This document shows, piece after piece, positions 46,884 through 54,914 of a stretch of DNA of 64,000 nucleotides. The DNA lies in the NCBI GenBank assembly GCA_021325235.1, contig JAJPHN010000011.1, forward strand, positions 97,091-161,090, in the 5' to 3' direction. Below the pieces are notes generated by a model. That model did not search any database and had not been told where the DNA came from. It saw only the letters and a program-made list of their open reading frames with translations. Positions within the stretch are counted from its first letter, which is position 1. Each line of letters begins with the position of its first letter. The stretch comes from Terriglobia bacterium (lineage in GTDB: Bacteria; Acidobacteriota; Terriglobia; Bryobacterales; Bryobacteraceae). Position numbers and translations under genes: made by a program.

Positions 46884-47489
46884 ATGCGCCGCCTCGCTCG
46901 CCCGTTCTGCCTGCCGTTGCTGCTTACCGGCATCGTGCTGCTGGCGGGCTGTTCGGCATCGAAGCAAACGGAGGCGCAACGAGCAGAAGCCAAGGCACGC
47001 GCAAGCCGCAAGCCCGCGCCCGATTTTACGCTCACCGATTCGAACGGCGCGAAGGTCAAGCTGGCGGACTATCGCGGCAAAGTGGTTCTGCTGAATTTCT
47101 GGGCGACATGGTGCGGACCGTGCCAGGTCGAAATTCCGTGGTTTCAGCAATTCGAGCAGCAGTACAAGTCGAAAGGCTTCGAAGTGCTCGGGGTTTCGAT
47201 GGACGAGGATGGCTGGTCCGCGGTGAAACCGTACATCGCCGAACACAAGCTGAATTACCGCATCCTGCTGGGGGACGATACGGTGGCCACGCTGTACGGC
47301 GGCCTGGAAGCACTTCCGACCACGTTTATGATTGATCGTGAGGGCAAATTTGCATTTGCTCCCCATGTGGGACTGATCGGGAAAAATCAATATGCTTCTG
47401 AAATCGAGACACTGGTCAATGAAAAGGACGAGCCTGCCTCTGCTCGCCTGTCTTTTCCTGCCGCCGCTCTGTTCCGCACAACAAAATAA
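46884..47489 (+). CDS. TlpA-like thioredoxin lipoprotein
   Basis: A 201-residue exported thiol-disulfide protein. The signal peptide ends in the lipobox LAGC (about residues 20-23), so it is a lipoprotein. The thioredoxin fold has the active site FWATWCGPCQVEIPW and the cis-Pro in GLEALPTTFMIDREG. TlpA/ResA-type proteins reduce periplasmic disulfides, for example in cytochrome c maturation. The last 71 bases overlap the following gene in another frame; the C-terminal 25 residues look unconserved, so the functional protein may end before. Confidence 0.88.
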   Translation: MRRLARPFCLPLLLTGIVLLAGCSASKQTEAQRAEAKARASRKPAPDFTLTDSNGAKVKLADYRGKVVLLNFWATWCGPCQVEIPWFQQFEQQYKSKGFEVLGVSMDEDGWSAVKPYIAEHKLNYRILLGDDTVATLYGGLEALPTTFMIDREGKFAFAPHVGLIGKNQYASEIETLVNEKDEPASARLSFPAAALFRTTK

Positions 47490-47877
47490 GCTAATCGTAC
47501 ATCCGCCCGACCCGCTGGTCGTGAAGCGCGGCGCAACCACTGTCGAAAAGCTCGAGCTTTCCGTTCTGCCGGGTTTTCATGTGAACAGCGATAAGCCGAA
47601 GGACGAATTTCTGATTCCTTTGAAGCTGACCTGGACAGCCGGTCCGCTCGAAGAGCAGGGCGTGACCTATCCAAAGCCCGCAGAGATCAAAGTCGGAAAC
47701 CAGATGGTGACGGTTTACACCGGCAAATTCGAGCTCGAGACGAAATTCCAGGTTCCGGCGAATGCTCCGAAAGGTAACGCGGTGATGGCCGGTAAGCTGC
47801 GCTATCAGGCCTGCAACAACGAGATGTGTTTCCGCCCCTCGACAGCGGATATACAGTTACCCGTCACCATCCAATAA
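47419..47877 (+). CDS. Exported DsbD N-terminal-domain-like protein
   Basis: A 152-residue secreted protein with a signal peptide (MKRTSLPLLACLFLPPLCSA) and one immunoglobulin-like DsbD alpha domain. HVNSDKPKDEFLIPLKLTW resembles the fold start, and LRYQACNNEMCFRPSTADI carries the redox Cys pair (CNNEMC) of that domain. The membrane and C-terminal domains of full DsbD are absent. It overlaps the TlpA gene and probably exchanges electrons with that protein. Confidence 0.8.
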   Translation: MKRTSLPLLACLFLPPLCSAQQNKLIVHPPDPLVVKRGATTVEKLELSVLPGFHVNSDKPKDEFLIPLKLTWTAGPLEEQGVTYPKPAEIKVGNQMVTVYTGKFELETKFQVPANAPKGNAVMAGKLRYQACNNEMCFRPSTADIQLPVTIQ

Positions 47878-47880
47878 CGT

Positions 47881-48690
47881 TTGCGGCGCCTGATTCTACG
47901 CCCGGGCGCAATCGGAGATTGTCTGCTGGCGCTGCCTGCGATGGAATATCGGCGGGCAGACTACACGGAAATCTGGATTTCGCGTCCGGTGGTTCCGCTC
48001 ATTTCTTTCGCGGATCGAGTGCTGCCGCTTTCCGCCACGGGAATCGACCTGGTGGGCGTTGGGGATCTCGGAATTCCCGCAAAGCTCGAGAGTACGCTGC
48101 GCGCCTTCGACTCGATCGTGAGCTGGTATGGCGCGGCGCGAGAGGAATTCCGGGACGCAATTCAGGCGCTGGGCGTGCCTTGTACTTTCTTGAGAGCGCT
48201 ACCGCCTGAAAACTATGCAGGGCATGCGACCAGATTTTTTTGCGAGCAGGTTGGCGCCCCCGATGCTCTGCCGCGGCTGAGGGTCGAGCCCGTACGGCCT
48301 TCGCCCAGGATCGTGATTCATCCCTTTTCGGGTAGTGCGCGCAAGAACTGGCCCCTCGAAGAATATCGCGAGCTCGCGGAACAGTTTGATGAGGGTGTGA
48401 GCTGGATCGCGGGGCCCGAAGAGCAACTGTGCGACGCGGTGAGGTTCGATGATCTGGGCGCGCTGGCGCAATGGCTCAGCGGAGCGCGGCTTTACATCGG
48501 CAACGACTCGGGTATCACGCATCTTGCGGCTGCGCTGGGCGTGCCAACGCTGGCGCTTTTCGGACCAACGGATCCGCAGAAATGGGCGCCGCGGGGAGAA
48601 AACGTTTGTGTGCTGCGGCATCAGCCGCTCGCCGAACTCGAAGTGGAAACCGTGCTTGAGTCCGCTAATCGGCTGCTGGGCTTAGGCTAG
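47881..48690 (+). CDS. Family 9 glycosyltransferase (heptosyltransferase-like)
   Basis: A 269-residue GT9 enzyme shorter than typical LPS heptosyltransferases (about 330-350). The N-terminal RRLILRPGAIGDCLLALPAM, the central IVIHPFSGSARKNWPLEEY and the C-terminal donor-binding YIGNDSGITHLAAALGVPTLALFGPTDP are diagnostic. It probably adds a sugar to the LPS core or a related glycolipid. The start is TTG, 3 bases after the DsbD-like stop. The 3' end overlaps the converging gcvPB by 26 bases. Confidence 0.88.
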   Translation: MRRLILRPGAIGDCLLALPAMEYRRADYTEIWISRPVVPLISFADRVLPLSATGIDLVGVGDLGIPAKLESTLRAFDSIVSWYGAAREEFRDAIQALGVPCTFLRALPPENYAGHATRFFCEQVGAPDALPRLRVEPVRPSPRIVIHPFSGSARKNWPLEEYRELAEQFDEGVSWIAGPEEQLCDAVRFDDLGALAQWLSGARLYIGNDSGITHLAAALGVPTLALFGPTDPQKWAPRGENVCVLRHQPLAELEVETVLESANRLLGLG

Positions 48691-50173
48691 CCTTTGACTC
48701 AGGCTTCCAGCGCACAATCGGCTTGCGCGCAGCAGTCACTTCGTCGACGCGCGGCGTCCGGGTGGAATGCGGCGCATTCCGCACCAGCTCCGGATTTTCC
48801 TCGATCTCTTTGGCAATCGAAATCATGGCATCGGCGAACAGATCGAGTTCGCGCTTCGGTTCGGTTTCGGTGGGTTCGATCATGAGCGCGCCTCGGACGA
48901 TCAGCGGGAAGCTTACCGTGTAGGGGTGGAAACCGTAATCGATCAGGCGTTTGGCGATATCGCCGGTGCGGATTCCTTTTTTCGCCTGGCGGTCGTCGCT
49001 GAAGACACACTCGTGCATGCTCGGAGCTTTGTAGGCGATTTCGTAATGGGGCTCGAGCAGCTTGCGAAGATAATTCGCATTCAACAGCGCGTCGAGCGTA
49101 GCTTGCCGCAAACCATTACCACCGTGAGCCATGATGTATGCGAGTGCGCGCACCAGAACGCCGTAGTTTCCATAGAACGCGCGCACGCGGCCAATGGACT
49201 GCGGCAGATCGTAATTCCAGCTCCAGCGATCGTTGACGCGTTTCAGACGAGGCGACGGCAGAAACGGCGTCAGAACCTTCGCGACGGCAACCGCACCGGA
49301 CCCGGGTCCGCCTCCGCCGTGAGGAGTCGAGAAGGTCTTGTGAAGATTGAGGTGCATCACGTCGATGCCGAAATCGCCGGGCCGCGCGACACCAACCAGC
49401 GCATTCATATTGGCGCCGTCCATGTAGACCAGCGCGCCCTTATCGTGCAGGATGCCGCAGATTTTGCGGATGTTTTCTTCGAAGACGCCGACTGTGTTCG
49501 GGTTGGTGATCATCAACCCGGCGACGTCTTCGGTGACCGCGCGCTCGAGCACGGCGAGATCGACCATGCCCCGATCGTTCGATTTGATGTTTTCGACGCT
49601 GTAGCCGATCGCCGTAGCGGTTGCAGGATTGGTGCCGTGAGCAGAATCGGGAACCAGAATCTTCTTTCGTGGATTGCCGCGCGTTTCGAGCAGTGCGCGG
49701 ATCATGAGGATACCGGTAAATTCGCCGTGGGCACCCGCGGCGGGCTGCAGCGTAACCGCATCCATGCCGGTAATCTCAGCCAACGCCTGCTCGAGCGCGG
49801 CGATTACTTCCATGCAGCCTTGTGAAAGCTCTTCCGGCTGATACGGATGCGCCCAGGCCAGACCTTCAGTACGCGCTACTAGCTCGTTGACTCTGGGGTT
49901 GTATTTCATGGTGCACGAGCCCAGCGGATACAGCCCGAGATCGATCGCGTAATTCCAGGTAGAGAGGCGAGAGAAGTGGCGGAGCACTTCAAACTCGCTT
50001 ACCTCCGGGAAATCTTCGATATCGTCGCGCACGTGCTCCGCTCCGAGTACCTTCTCGGCACTTACTTCGGGAACATCGAGTTCCGGCAACTGATAGCCGA
50101 CTTTTCCCGGGGAGCTTAGTTCGAAGAGCAGCGGCTCATTCTGAACGATGTGCCTGGAAACCTTCTTGATCAT
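48665..50173 (-). CDS. gcvPB: Glycine dehydrogenase (decarboxylating) subunit 2
   Basis: A 502-residue PLP-dependent half of the P-protein of the glycine cleavage system, which decarboxylates glycine and transfers the aminomethyl group to GcvH. The PLP lysine lies in [18 protein letters not shown]. Other family segments are [14 protein letters not shown] and [18 protein letters not shown]. Splitting P-protein into two chains is usual in many bacteria. It overlaps gcvPA by 4 bases (ATGA). Confidence 0.95.
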   Translation of the reverse strand: MIKKVSRHIVQNEPLLFELSSPGKVGYQLPELDVPEVSAEKVLGAEHVRDDIEDFPEVSEFEVLRHFSRLSTWNYAIDLGLYPLGSCTMKYNPRVNELVARTEGLAWAHPYQPEELSQGCMEVIAALEQALAEITGMDAVTLQPAAGAHGEFTGILMIRALLETRGNPRKKILVPDSAHGTNPATATAIGYSVENIKSNDRGMVDLAVLERAVTEDVAGLMITNPNTVGVFEENIRKICGILHDKGALVYMDGANMNALVGVARPGDFGIDVMHLNLHKTFSTPHGGGGPGSGAVAVAKVLTPFLPSPRLKRVNDRWSWNYDLPQSIGRVRAFYGNYGVLVRALAYIMAHGGNGLRQATLDALLNANYLRKLLEPHYEIAYKAPSMHECVFSDDRQAKKGIRTGDIAKRLIDYGFHPYTVSFPLIVRGALMIEPTETEPKRELDLFADAMISIAKEIEENPELVRNAPHSTRTPRVDEVTAARKPIVRWKPESKASLSPAAD

Positions 50174-51495
50174 GCTCGTGTTTCCTTCGCAAATGCCTCA
50201 GCCACTCTGTCCATATCCTGCCGGCGACTCATTTCGGTGGCACAGAGAAGCACACAATTCTCTAACTCGGGGTAGTAACGCCCCAGCGGCAGACCACCGA
50301 CAATTTTTTCGTCGAGTAATTCGCGATTTATTTGTTCCGGCGTTTTACCGTTCGTGCGAGCGACAAATTCGTTAAAGAACGGCGCGTCGAACTGTAAGTC
50401 CAACTTACTCGCCAGGTAATGAGCTTTGGCTAAGTTCTGTTGCGCGAGTTCGCGCAGGCCCTGGCGGCCGTAAACAGACATAAACACGGTCGCCATAAGC
50501 GCCAGCAGAGCCTGGTTGGTGCAGATGTTGGAAGTCGCCTTTTCGCGGCGGATATGTTGCTCGCGAGTAGCGAGGGTAAGGCAAAAGGCGCGATGACCGT
50601 TCGCATCCTTCGTCTCGCCCACCAGGCGTCCGGGCAGCTGCCGAATGTATTTCTCGCGGGCTGCGATAATCCCGGCGTAGGGACCGCCATATGCCGGCGA
50701 GATCGCGAAGCTCTGGAGTTCGCCGACGACGATATCAGCTTCTTTGGGAGGACGCACCAGCCCGAGGGAAACGGCTTCCGTAAACACGACTACGAGCAGC
50801 GCGCCTTTTCTGCTCACGATGGAGGACAGTTCTTCGATCTGTTCAATAATTCCGAAGAAATTAGGCGACTGGACCATAACAGCCGCGGTTTCGTTATCCA
50901 GCTTCGCCGCGAGATCATCCAGGTCAACGGTGCCGCTCTTCGTATACTCGAATTCGGCCACGGGAATGCCCTGATGCTGGGTGCAGGTGTGCAGCACTTC
51001 GCGATACTCAGGGTGGACGGTTCGCGCGATCAGAACTTTGTCGCGCCCCGTGATTCGCACCGCCATCATGGCCGCTTCCGGCACGGCGGACGAACCGTCG
51101 TACATAGAGGCATTGGCCACATCCATACCGGTCAGCTGGCAGACCATTGTCTGGAACTCGTAGATGCTGGTCAGGGTGCCCTGAGAGATTTCAGCCTGAT
51201 ACGGCGTATAAGAGGTTAGAAACTCGCCGCGCGAAACCACTGTGTCGACCAGCACCGGGCGGTAGTGATGATACACGCCCGCTCCCAGAAAGCTCGCATA
51301 GCCGCTGGCATTACGCGCGCCCTGCTCGCGGAAATAGTCCACGATCTCGTACTCGCTCTTGCCGTCGGGAATGGCGAGGCGTCCATCGAACCTTACGTCA
51401 GCCGGCAGATAGCTGACTAAGTCTTCTTCCGATTTCAATCCGATCACATCGAGCATCTGGCGCCGCTCGGCGTCGGACTTAGGTAAGTATCGCAA
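50170..51495 (-). CDS. gcvPA: Glycine dehydrogenase (decarboxylating) subunit 1
   Basis: A 441-residue partner of GcvPB; the two form the P-protein. Family hallmarks are [52 protein letters not shown] and the C-terminal [14 protein letters not shown]. This subunit lacks the PLP lysine, as expected. It begins 27 bases after gcvH. Confidence 0.95.
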   Translation of the reverse strand: MRYLPKSDAERRQMLDVIGLKSEEDLVSYLPADVRFDGRLAIPDGKSEYEIVDYFREQGARNASGYASFLGAGVYHHYRPVLVDTVVSRGEFLTSYTPYQAEISQGTLTSIYEFQTMVCQLTGMDVANASMYDGSSAVPEAAMMAVRITGRDKVLIARTVHPEYREVLHTCTQHQGIPVAEFEYTKSGTVDLDDLAAKLDNETAAVMVQSPNFFGIIEQIEELSSIVSRKGALLVVVFTEAVSLGLVRPPKEADIVVGELQSFAISPAYGGPYAGIIAAREKYIRQLPGRLVGETKDANGHRAFCLTLATREQHIRREKATSNICTNQALLALMATVFMSVYGRQGLRELAQQNLAKAHYLASKLDLQFDAPFFNEFVARTNGKTPEQINRELLDEKIVGGLPLGRYYPELENCVLLCATEMSRRQDMDRVAEAFAKETRA

Positions 51496-51522
51496 CGAAA
51501 TTAGCCCTGGAAGCGCGAGCTC

Positions 51523-51909
51523 CTATTCGGCGCCCACGTAATTTTGATAATCCGCAGCCGACATCAGTGAATCGGTTTCGCTGTTAGACGGCGAGAGCTT
51601 TACTTTGATCAGCCATGCTGCTCCGTGAGGATCCGAATTCAGCTGCTCGGGAGTCTTCGCCAGTAACTCGTTGGCTTCTGTCACTTCACCCGATACAGGC
51701 GCATAGATATCGGAAACGGCTTTCACCGATTCAACCGATCCGAACGTCTGACCCTTAGTGACTGCGCTGCCCGGCTTCGGAAGATCGACAAACACAATAT
51801 CTCCTAACTCATGCTGGGCGTGGTCGGTTATACCGATAGTCGCGCGGTCACCTTCGATGTGAACCCATTCATGTTCTTTTGTGTACTTATACGATTCCGG
51901 ATAACTCAT
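51523..51909 (-). CDS. gcvH: Glycine cleavage system H protein
   Basis: A 128-residue lipoyl carrier protein shuttling the aminomethyl group between P- and T-proteins. The lipoylation site is Lys63 in GSVESVKAVSDIYAPVSGEV, and the N-terminus YKYTKEHEWVHIEGD is canonical. Its start overlaps the gcvT stop (ATGA). Confidence 0.96.
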   Translation of the reverse strand: MSYPESYKYTKEHEWVHIEGDRATIGITDHAQHELGDIVFVDLPKPGSAVTKGQTFGSVESVKAVSDIYAPVSGEVTEANELLAKTPEQLNSDPHGAAWLIKVKLSPSNSETDSLMSAADYQNYVGAE

Positions 51910-53021
51910 GCGCTAGCACCTTGACGTCGTTTATAAAAAGGAGTCGCCACGATCTCGGCTTCGACCGGAACATTTCGGATCGTCACTTCGATCGCGGTTC
52001 CCGGGGCGGTTTTGTTCGCCGGAACGTAGCAGAGGCCGATATTTTTGTTCAGCGTTGGTGAGGGACCGCCGCTTGTAACCCATCCGGCCGGCTGCCCCTC
52101 GATTGTAATCTCGTATCCATCGCGCCCGATTCCGCGTCCTCTCATCTCAAAGCCGGCCAGCTTGCGGGTAAGACCATTGGCGCGAACTTTCTCAAGAGCG
52201 GCGCGGCCGACGAAATCGCCCTTATCCATTTTGACGATCCAGCCCAGATCGGCCTCAAACGGGTTGATCGATGCCGTCAATTCGTGGCCATACAGGGCCA
52301 TTTTCGCTTCCAGGCGCAGCGTATTACGCGCACCCAGACCGCAGGGCCGAATGCCAAACTCCTCACCCGCTTTCATAATTTCCGCCCAGATGCGCGCCGC
52401 TTCGGCGGGCTGAATATAGATTTCAAACCCATCCTCACCGGTATAACCTGTGCGCGCGATTCGTGCCGGGGCACCTGATACTTCGCCATCGACGAACCAA
52501 TAGTATTTGATGCCGGCGAGATCGACGGGAGTTAATTTCTGCAGCGTAGCTAAAGCTTTCGGGCCTTGAATCGCGAGCTGCGCGTATTGATCGCTGGTGA
52601 ACTCGACCTCTGCTTCAAACCGGTTGTTCTGCCGGATGTGTTCGAAATCCTTCTCCTGGTTCGAAGAATTCACACAAAGGAAGAAATGATCGTCGGCTAC
52701 TTTGTGGACCAGGATGTCGTCGACAAAGCCGCCATGCTCATACAACAACGCCGAGTAGTGCGCCTGCCCGTGCTTTAGTTTCGCGGCGTGGTTGGTCGTA
52801 ACATAGTCGACCAGTTTGCCGGCTTCGGGCCCGCGCACATCGATCTCGCCCATATGGCTTACGTCGAAAAGACCGACGGCCTGCCGTACGGAGTTGTGCT
52901 CTTCGACAATTCCGGAATACTGGACCGGCATGTTCCAGCCGCCGAAATCGACCATCCGCGCCTTGGAGGCGATGTGAGTCTCGAAGAGCGGAGTCCTTTT
53001 CAAATCGGTGTTTGCGCTCAT
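51906..53021 (-). CDS. gcvT: Aminomethyltransferase (glycine cleavage T protein)
   Basis: A 371-residue folate-dependent enzyme releasing ammonia and making methylene-tetrahydrofolate. Family segments are FGGWNMPVQYSGIVEEH, LFDVSHMGEIDVRGP and ARTGYTGEDGFEIYI, with the folate-site Asp in the central domain. It begins the gcvT-gcvH-gcvPA-gcvPB set. Only 48 bases separate it from ridA upstream, too few for a glycine riboswitch, so transcription probably starts further upstream. Confidence 0.95.
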   Translation of the reverse strand: MSANTDLKRTPLFETHIASKARMVDFGGWNMPVQYSGIVEEHNSVRQAVGLFDVSHMGEIDVRGPEAGKLVDYVTTNHAAKLKHGQAHYSALLYEHGGFVDDILVHKVADDHFFLCVNSSNQEKDFEHIRQNNRFEAEVEFTSDQYAQLAIQGPKALATLQKLTPVDLAGIKYYWFVDGEVSGAPARIARTGYTGEDGFEIYIQPAEAARIWAEIMKAGEEFGIRPCGLGARNTLRLEAKMALYGHELTASINPFEADLGWIVKMDKGDFVGRAALEKVRANGLTRKLAGFEMRGRGIGRDGYEITIEGQPAGWVTSGGPSPTLNKNIGLCYVPANKTAPGTAIEVTIRNVPVEAEIVATPFYKRRQGASA

Positions 53022-53069
53022 TCGGGCGTAGGAAACCTCAGCGTAGCATCCCGACCGCGCGCAACCGGC

Positions 53070-53459
53070 TTACAATTCCGCTTCGACTTCAATCTCGATC
53101 ATCATTTTCGGGTGAATCAGCGCCCGCACTTCGACCATGGTCGCGCAGGGACGTACGGAAGAGAAAAATTCCTGATGCGCCCTGCCGTAATCGGCCCAGC
53201 GGTTGATGTCGGTGACGAACATGCGAGTACGGACGACGTTGCGGAGGGTGGCACCCGCCTGTGCCAGCGCGCGCTCGATATTGCGGATGACCTGCACGGT
53301 TTGCGCATAGGCATCGCCCTCGCCCACGATCTGCCCGTCGGCTCCGGTCGCCGTTGTTCCGGAGAGATAGATGCGATCTCCGACGCGCACGGCACGGCTG
53401 TAGCCGACAACATCTTCAAACGAGACGCCCGAGGAAAAATTTTGCCTGATTCCGCTCAC
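53070..53459 (-). CDS. RidA/YjgF-family protein (enamine/imine deaminase-like)
   Basis: A 129-residue trimer-forming protein. Family features are VGDRIYLSGTTATGADG, QTVQVIRNIERALAQAGAT and the near C-terminal RALIHPKMMIEIEVEA. RidA uses an Arg in a TxxRxF-type strand (here VVRTRMFVTDI) to hydrolyse reactive enamines and imines released by PLP enzymes. Placement directly before the PLP-dependent glycine cleavage genes suits that role. Some relatives have lost activity, so the reaction is inferred. Confidence 0.86.
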   Translation of the reverse strand: MSGIRQNFSSGVSFEDVVGYSRAVRVGDRIYLSGTTATGADGQIVGEGDAYAQTVQVIRNIERALAQAGATLRNVVRTRMFVTDINRWADYGRAHQEFFSSVRPCATMVEVRALIHPKMMIEIEVEAEL

Positions 53460-53480
53460 TCTCTTACGATTAACAGTGCG

Positions 53481-54860
53481 CTATGCCGCCTTGAGCAAAA
53501 TCGTAAATCGGGATCCGCGGCCGAGTTGGCTTTCGACGGTCACGGTGCCGCCCATCGCCTCCACGACCTCCTTCACAATCGGCAATCCCAGCCCGGTTCC
53601 GCCCGCTGCGCGTGTGCGCGCTTTATCGACACGATAGAAGCGTTCAAAAATCTTGCGCAGTTCATCGCTGGGAATGCCGATGCCGGTATCGCTCACACTC
53701 ACGCGTACCAGCCCATCTTCTCCGGCAGGCCCGCATTCCACTACCACGCGGCCCTCCGGACGATTGAATTTCACGGCATTATCGAGCAGGTTGGTGAGCG
53801 CCTGTTCGAGCCGGAAGCGATAGCCGACCACCGCGCAATCATGGCACGCGCTGGTATCAAGCTCAATCTTGCGCATCGAGGCGCTTCCCTCGACGGTGTG
53901 CATGGCAGACTCAATGATGCCGAGCAGCGACAAACGCTCGGGCGGCGTGGCGGGAGGCACATGACTGTCGAGTTCGGAAATCACGAGCAGGTCGGAGGCG
54001 ATATTGCTGAGACGGATCGCATGCGAGCGAATGATCTCGACAAATTTGCGATTGTTTTCCTGGTCTTCCAGCGCGCCGTCGAGCAGCGTCTCAGCGTATC
54101 CGCGAATAGCAGCGAGCGGCGTGCGCAGCTCATGTGAAACGTCGGCGACGAAATCTTTGCGCACCTGCTCCTGGCGCTCGATGTCAGTGACATCGTGCAG
54201 CACCAGAACGGCACCATGCCCCGGCTCTTCGCCAAAGGGCAGCGCATTGGCTTCAAACCACCGGCCGGCGGCACTCGGCAGTTGAAAGCGGTCGGATTCG
54301 CCGCCGGGATTTCTCAGGGCACGCTCGAGAATGTCGCGAATCATCGGCTCGCGCACTACTTCGTAAAGGATGCGCCCTTCGCTGCTCTGCATGCGGATGC
54401 CGAAGGTTTTAGCAAATGCCTCGTTGCAGAAGATGACACGCAACTCGGGATCTACCGTGAGAACGCCCTCGGCCATACAGGCGAGGATGGTATCGCGGCG
54501 CGCCAGATCGGTTCGGGCGCGGTCCATTTGCAGGCGGAGGCGCTGTGTCATGGACTTCAGGGCGCGGTTCAGGCCGCTGAATGCGGGGAGACCGTCCGGC
54601 AAATTCACTTCGGTGACTGGGAGCGCGGCCACATAGCGCTCGAGATCTTCGATGCCTTTCTGCAGTCTGCGCGTTTCGTACTGCCATAGAGAAACAAGCA
54701 CGGCTGCAAGCCCGAGGCCTGCCACGATGATCTTGATCAGAGCCGCAGGTGCATGTCCGGGCAAGATATCGCCCGCGAGCCAGAGCGCCAGAAGCACAAC
54801 GGCAGCACCGATGAGCAGACCAACAAATATGAGCCGGCCTGCGAAACTATCCCGCATCAC
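53481..54860 (-). CDS. PhoR-like sensor histidine kinase
   Basis: A 459-residue membrane kinase. Two helices (about residues 8-29 and 37-58) are followed by a short linker and a PAS domain (about 115-230, TILACMAEGVLTVDPELRV). HisKA follows with the phospho-His in VSHELRTPLAAIRGYAETLL, then the HATPase domain (N box ALTNLLDNAVKFN, G1 VSDTGIGIP and G2 GGTGLGLPIVKEV). This is the PhoR/ResE layout with almost no periplasmic loop. Its location next to polyphosphate kinase supports phosphate sensing; no phoB or pst genes lie in the window. Confidence 0.85.
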   Translation of the reverse strand: MMRDSFAGRLIFVGLLIGAAVVLLALWLAGDILPGHAPAALIKIIVAGLGLAAVLVSLWQYETRRLQKGIEDLERYVAALPVTEVNLPDGLPAFSGLNRALKSMTQRLRLQMDRARTDLARRDTILACMAEGVLTVDPELRVIFCNEAFAKTFGIRMQSSEGRILYEVVREPMIRDILERALRNPGGESDRFQLPSAAGRWFEANALPFGEEPGHGAVLVLHDVTDIERQEQVRKDFVADVSHELRTPLAAIRGYAETLLDGALEDQENNRKFVEIIRSHAIRLSNIASDLLVISELDSHVPPATPPERLSLLGIIESAMHTVEGSASMRKIELDTSACHDCAVVGYRFRLEQALTNLLDNAVKFNRPEGRVVVECGPAGEDGLVRVSVSDTGIGIPSDELRKIFERFYRVDKARTRAAGGTGLGLPIVKEVVEAMGGTVTVESQLGRGSRFTILLKAA

Positions 54861-54914
54861 CCCTAGAAACAGCGTAATTCAGAATTGTTTCAGGCGCCTG
54901 ACAAGCGCGCGGTA

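Noticed and set aside
48767..49825. Plus-strand open frame of 352 codons
   Set aside because: It is antisense to gcvPB.
53022..53069. Glycine riboswitch upstream of gcvT
   Set aside because: The gap is only 48 bases and shows no aptamer-like folding; there is no room for a riboswitch here.
52788..54137. Plus-strand open frame of 449 codons
   Set aside because: It is antisense to gcvT, ridA and the PhoR-like gene, all of which show clear family motifs.
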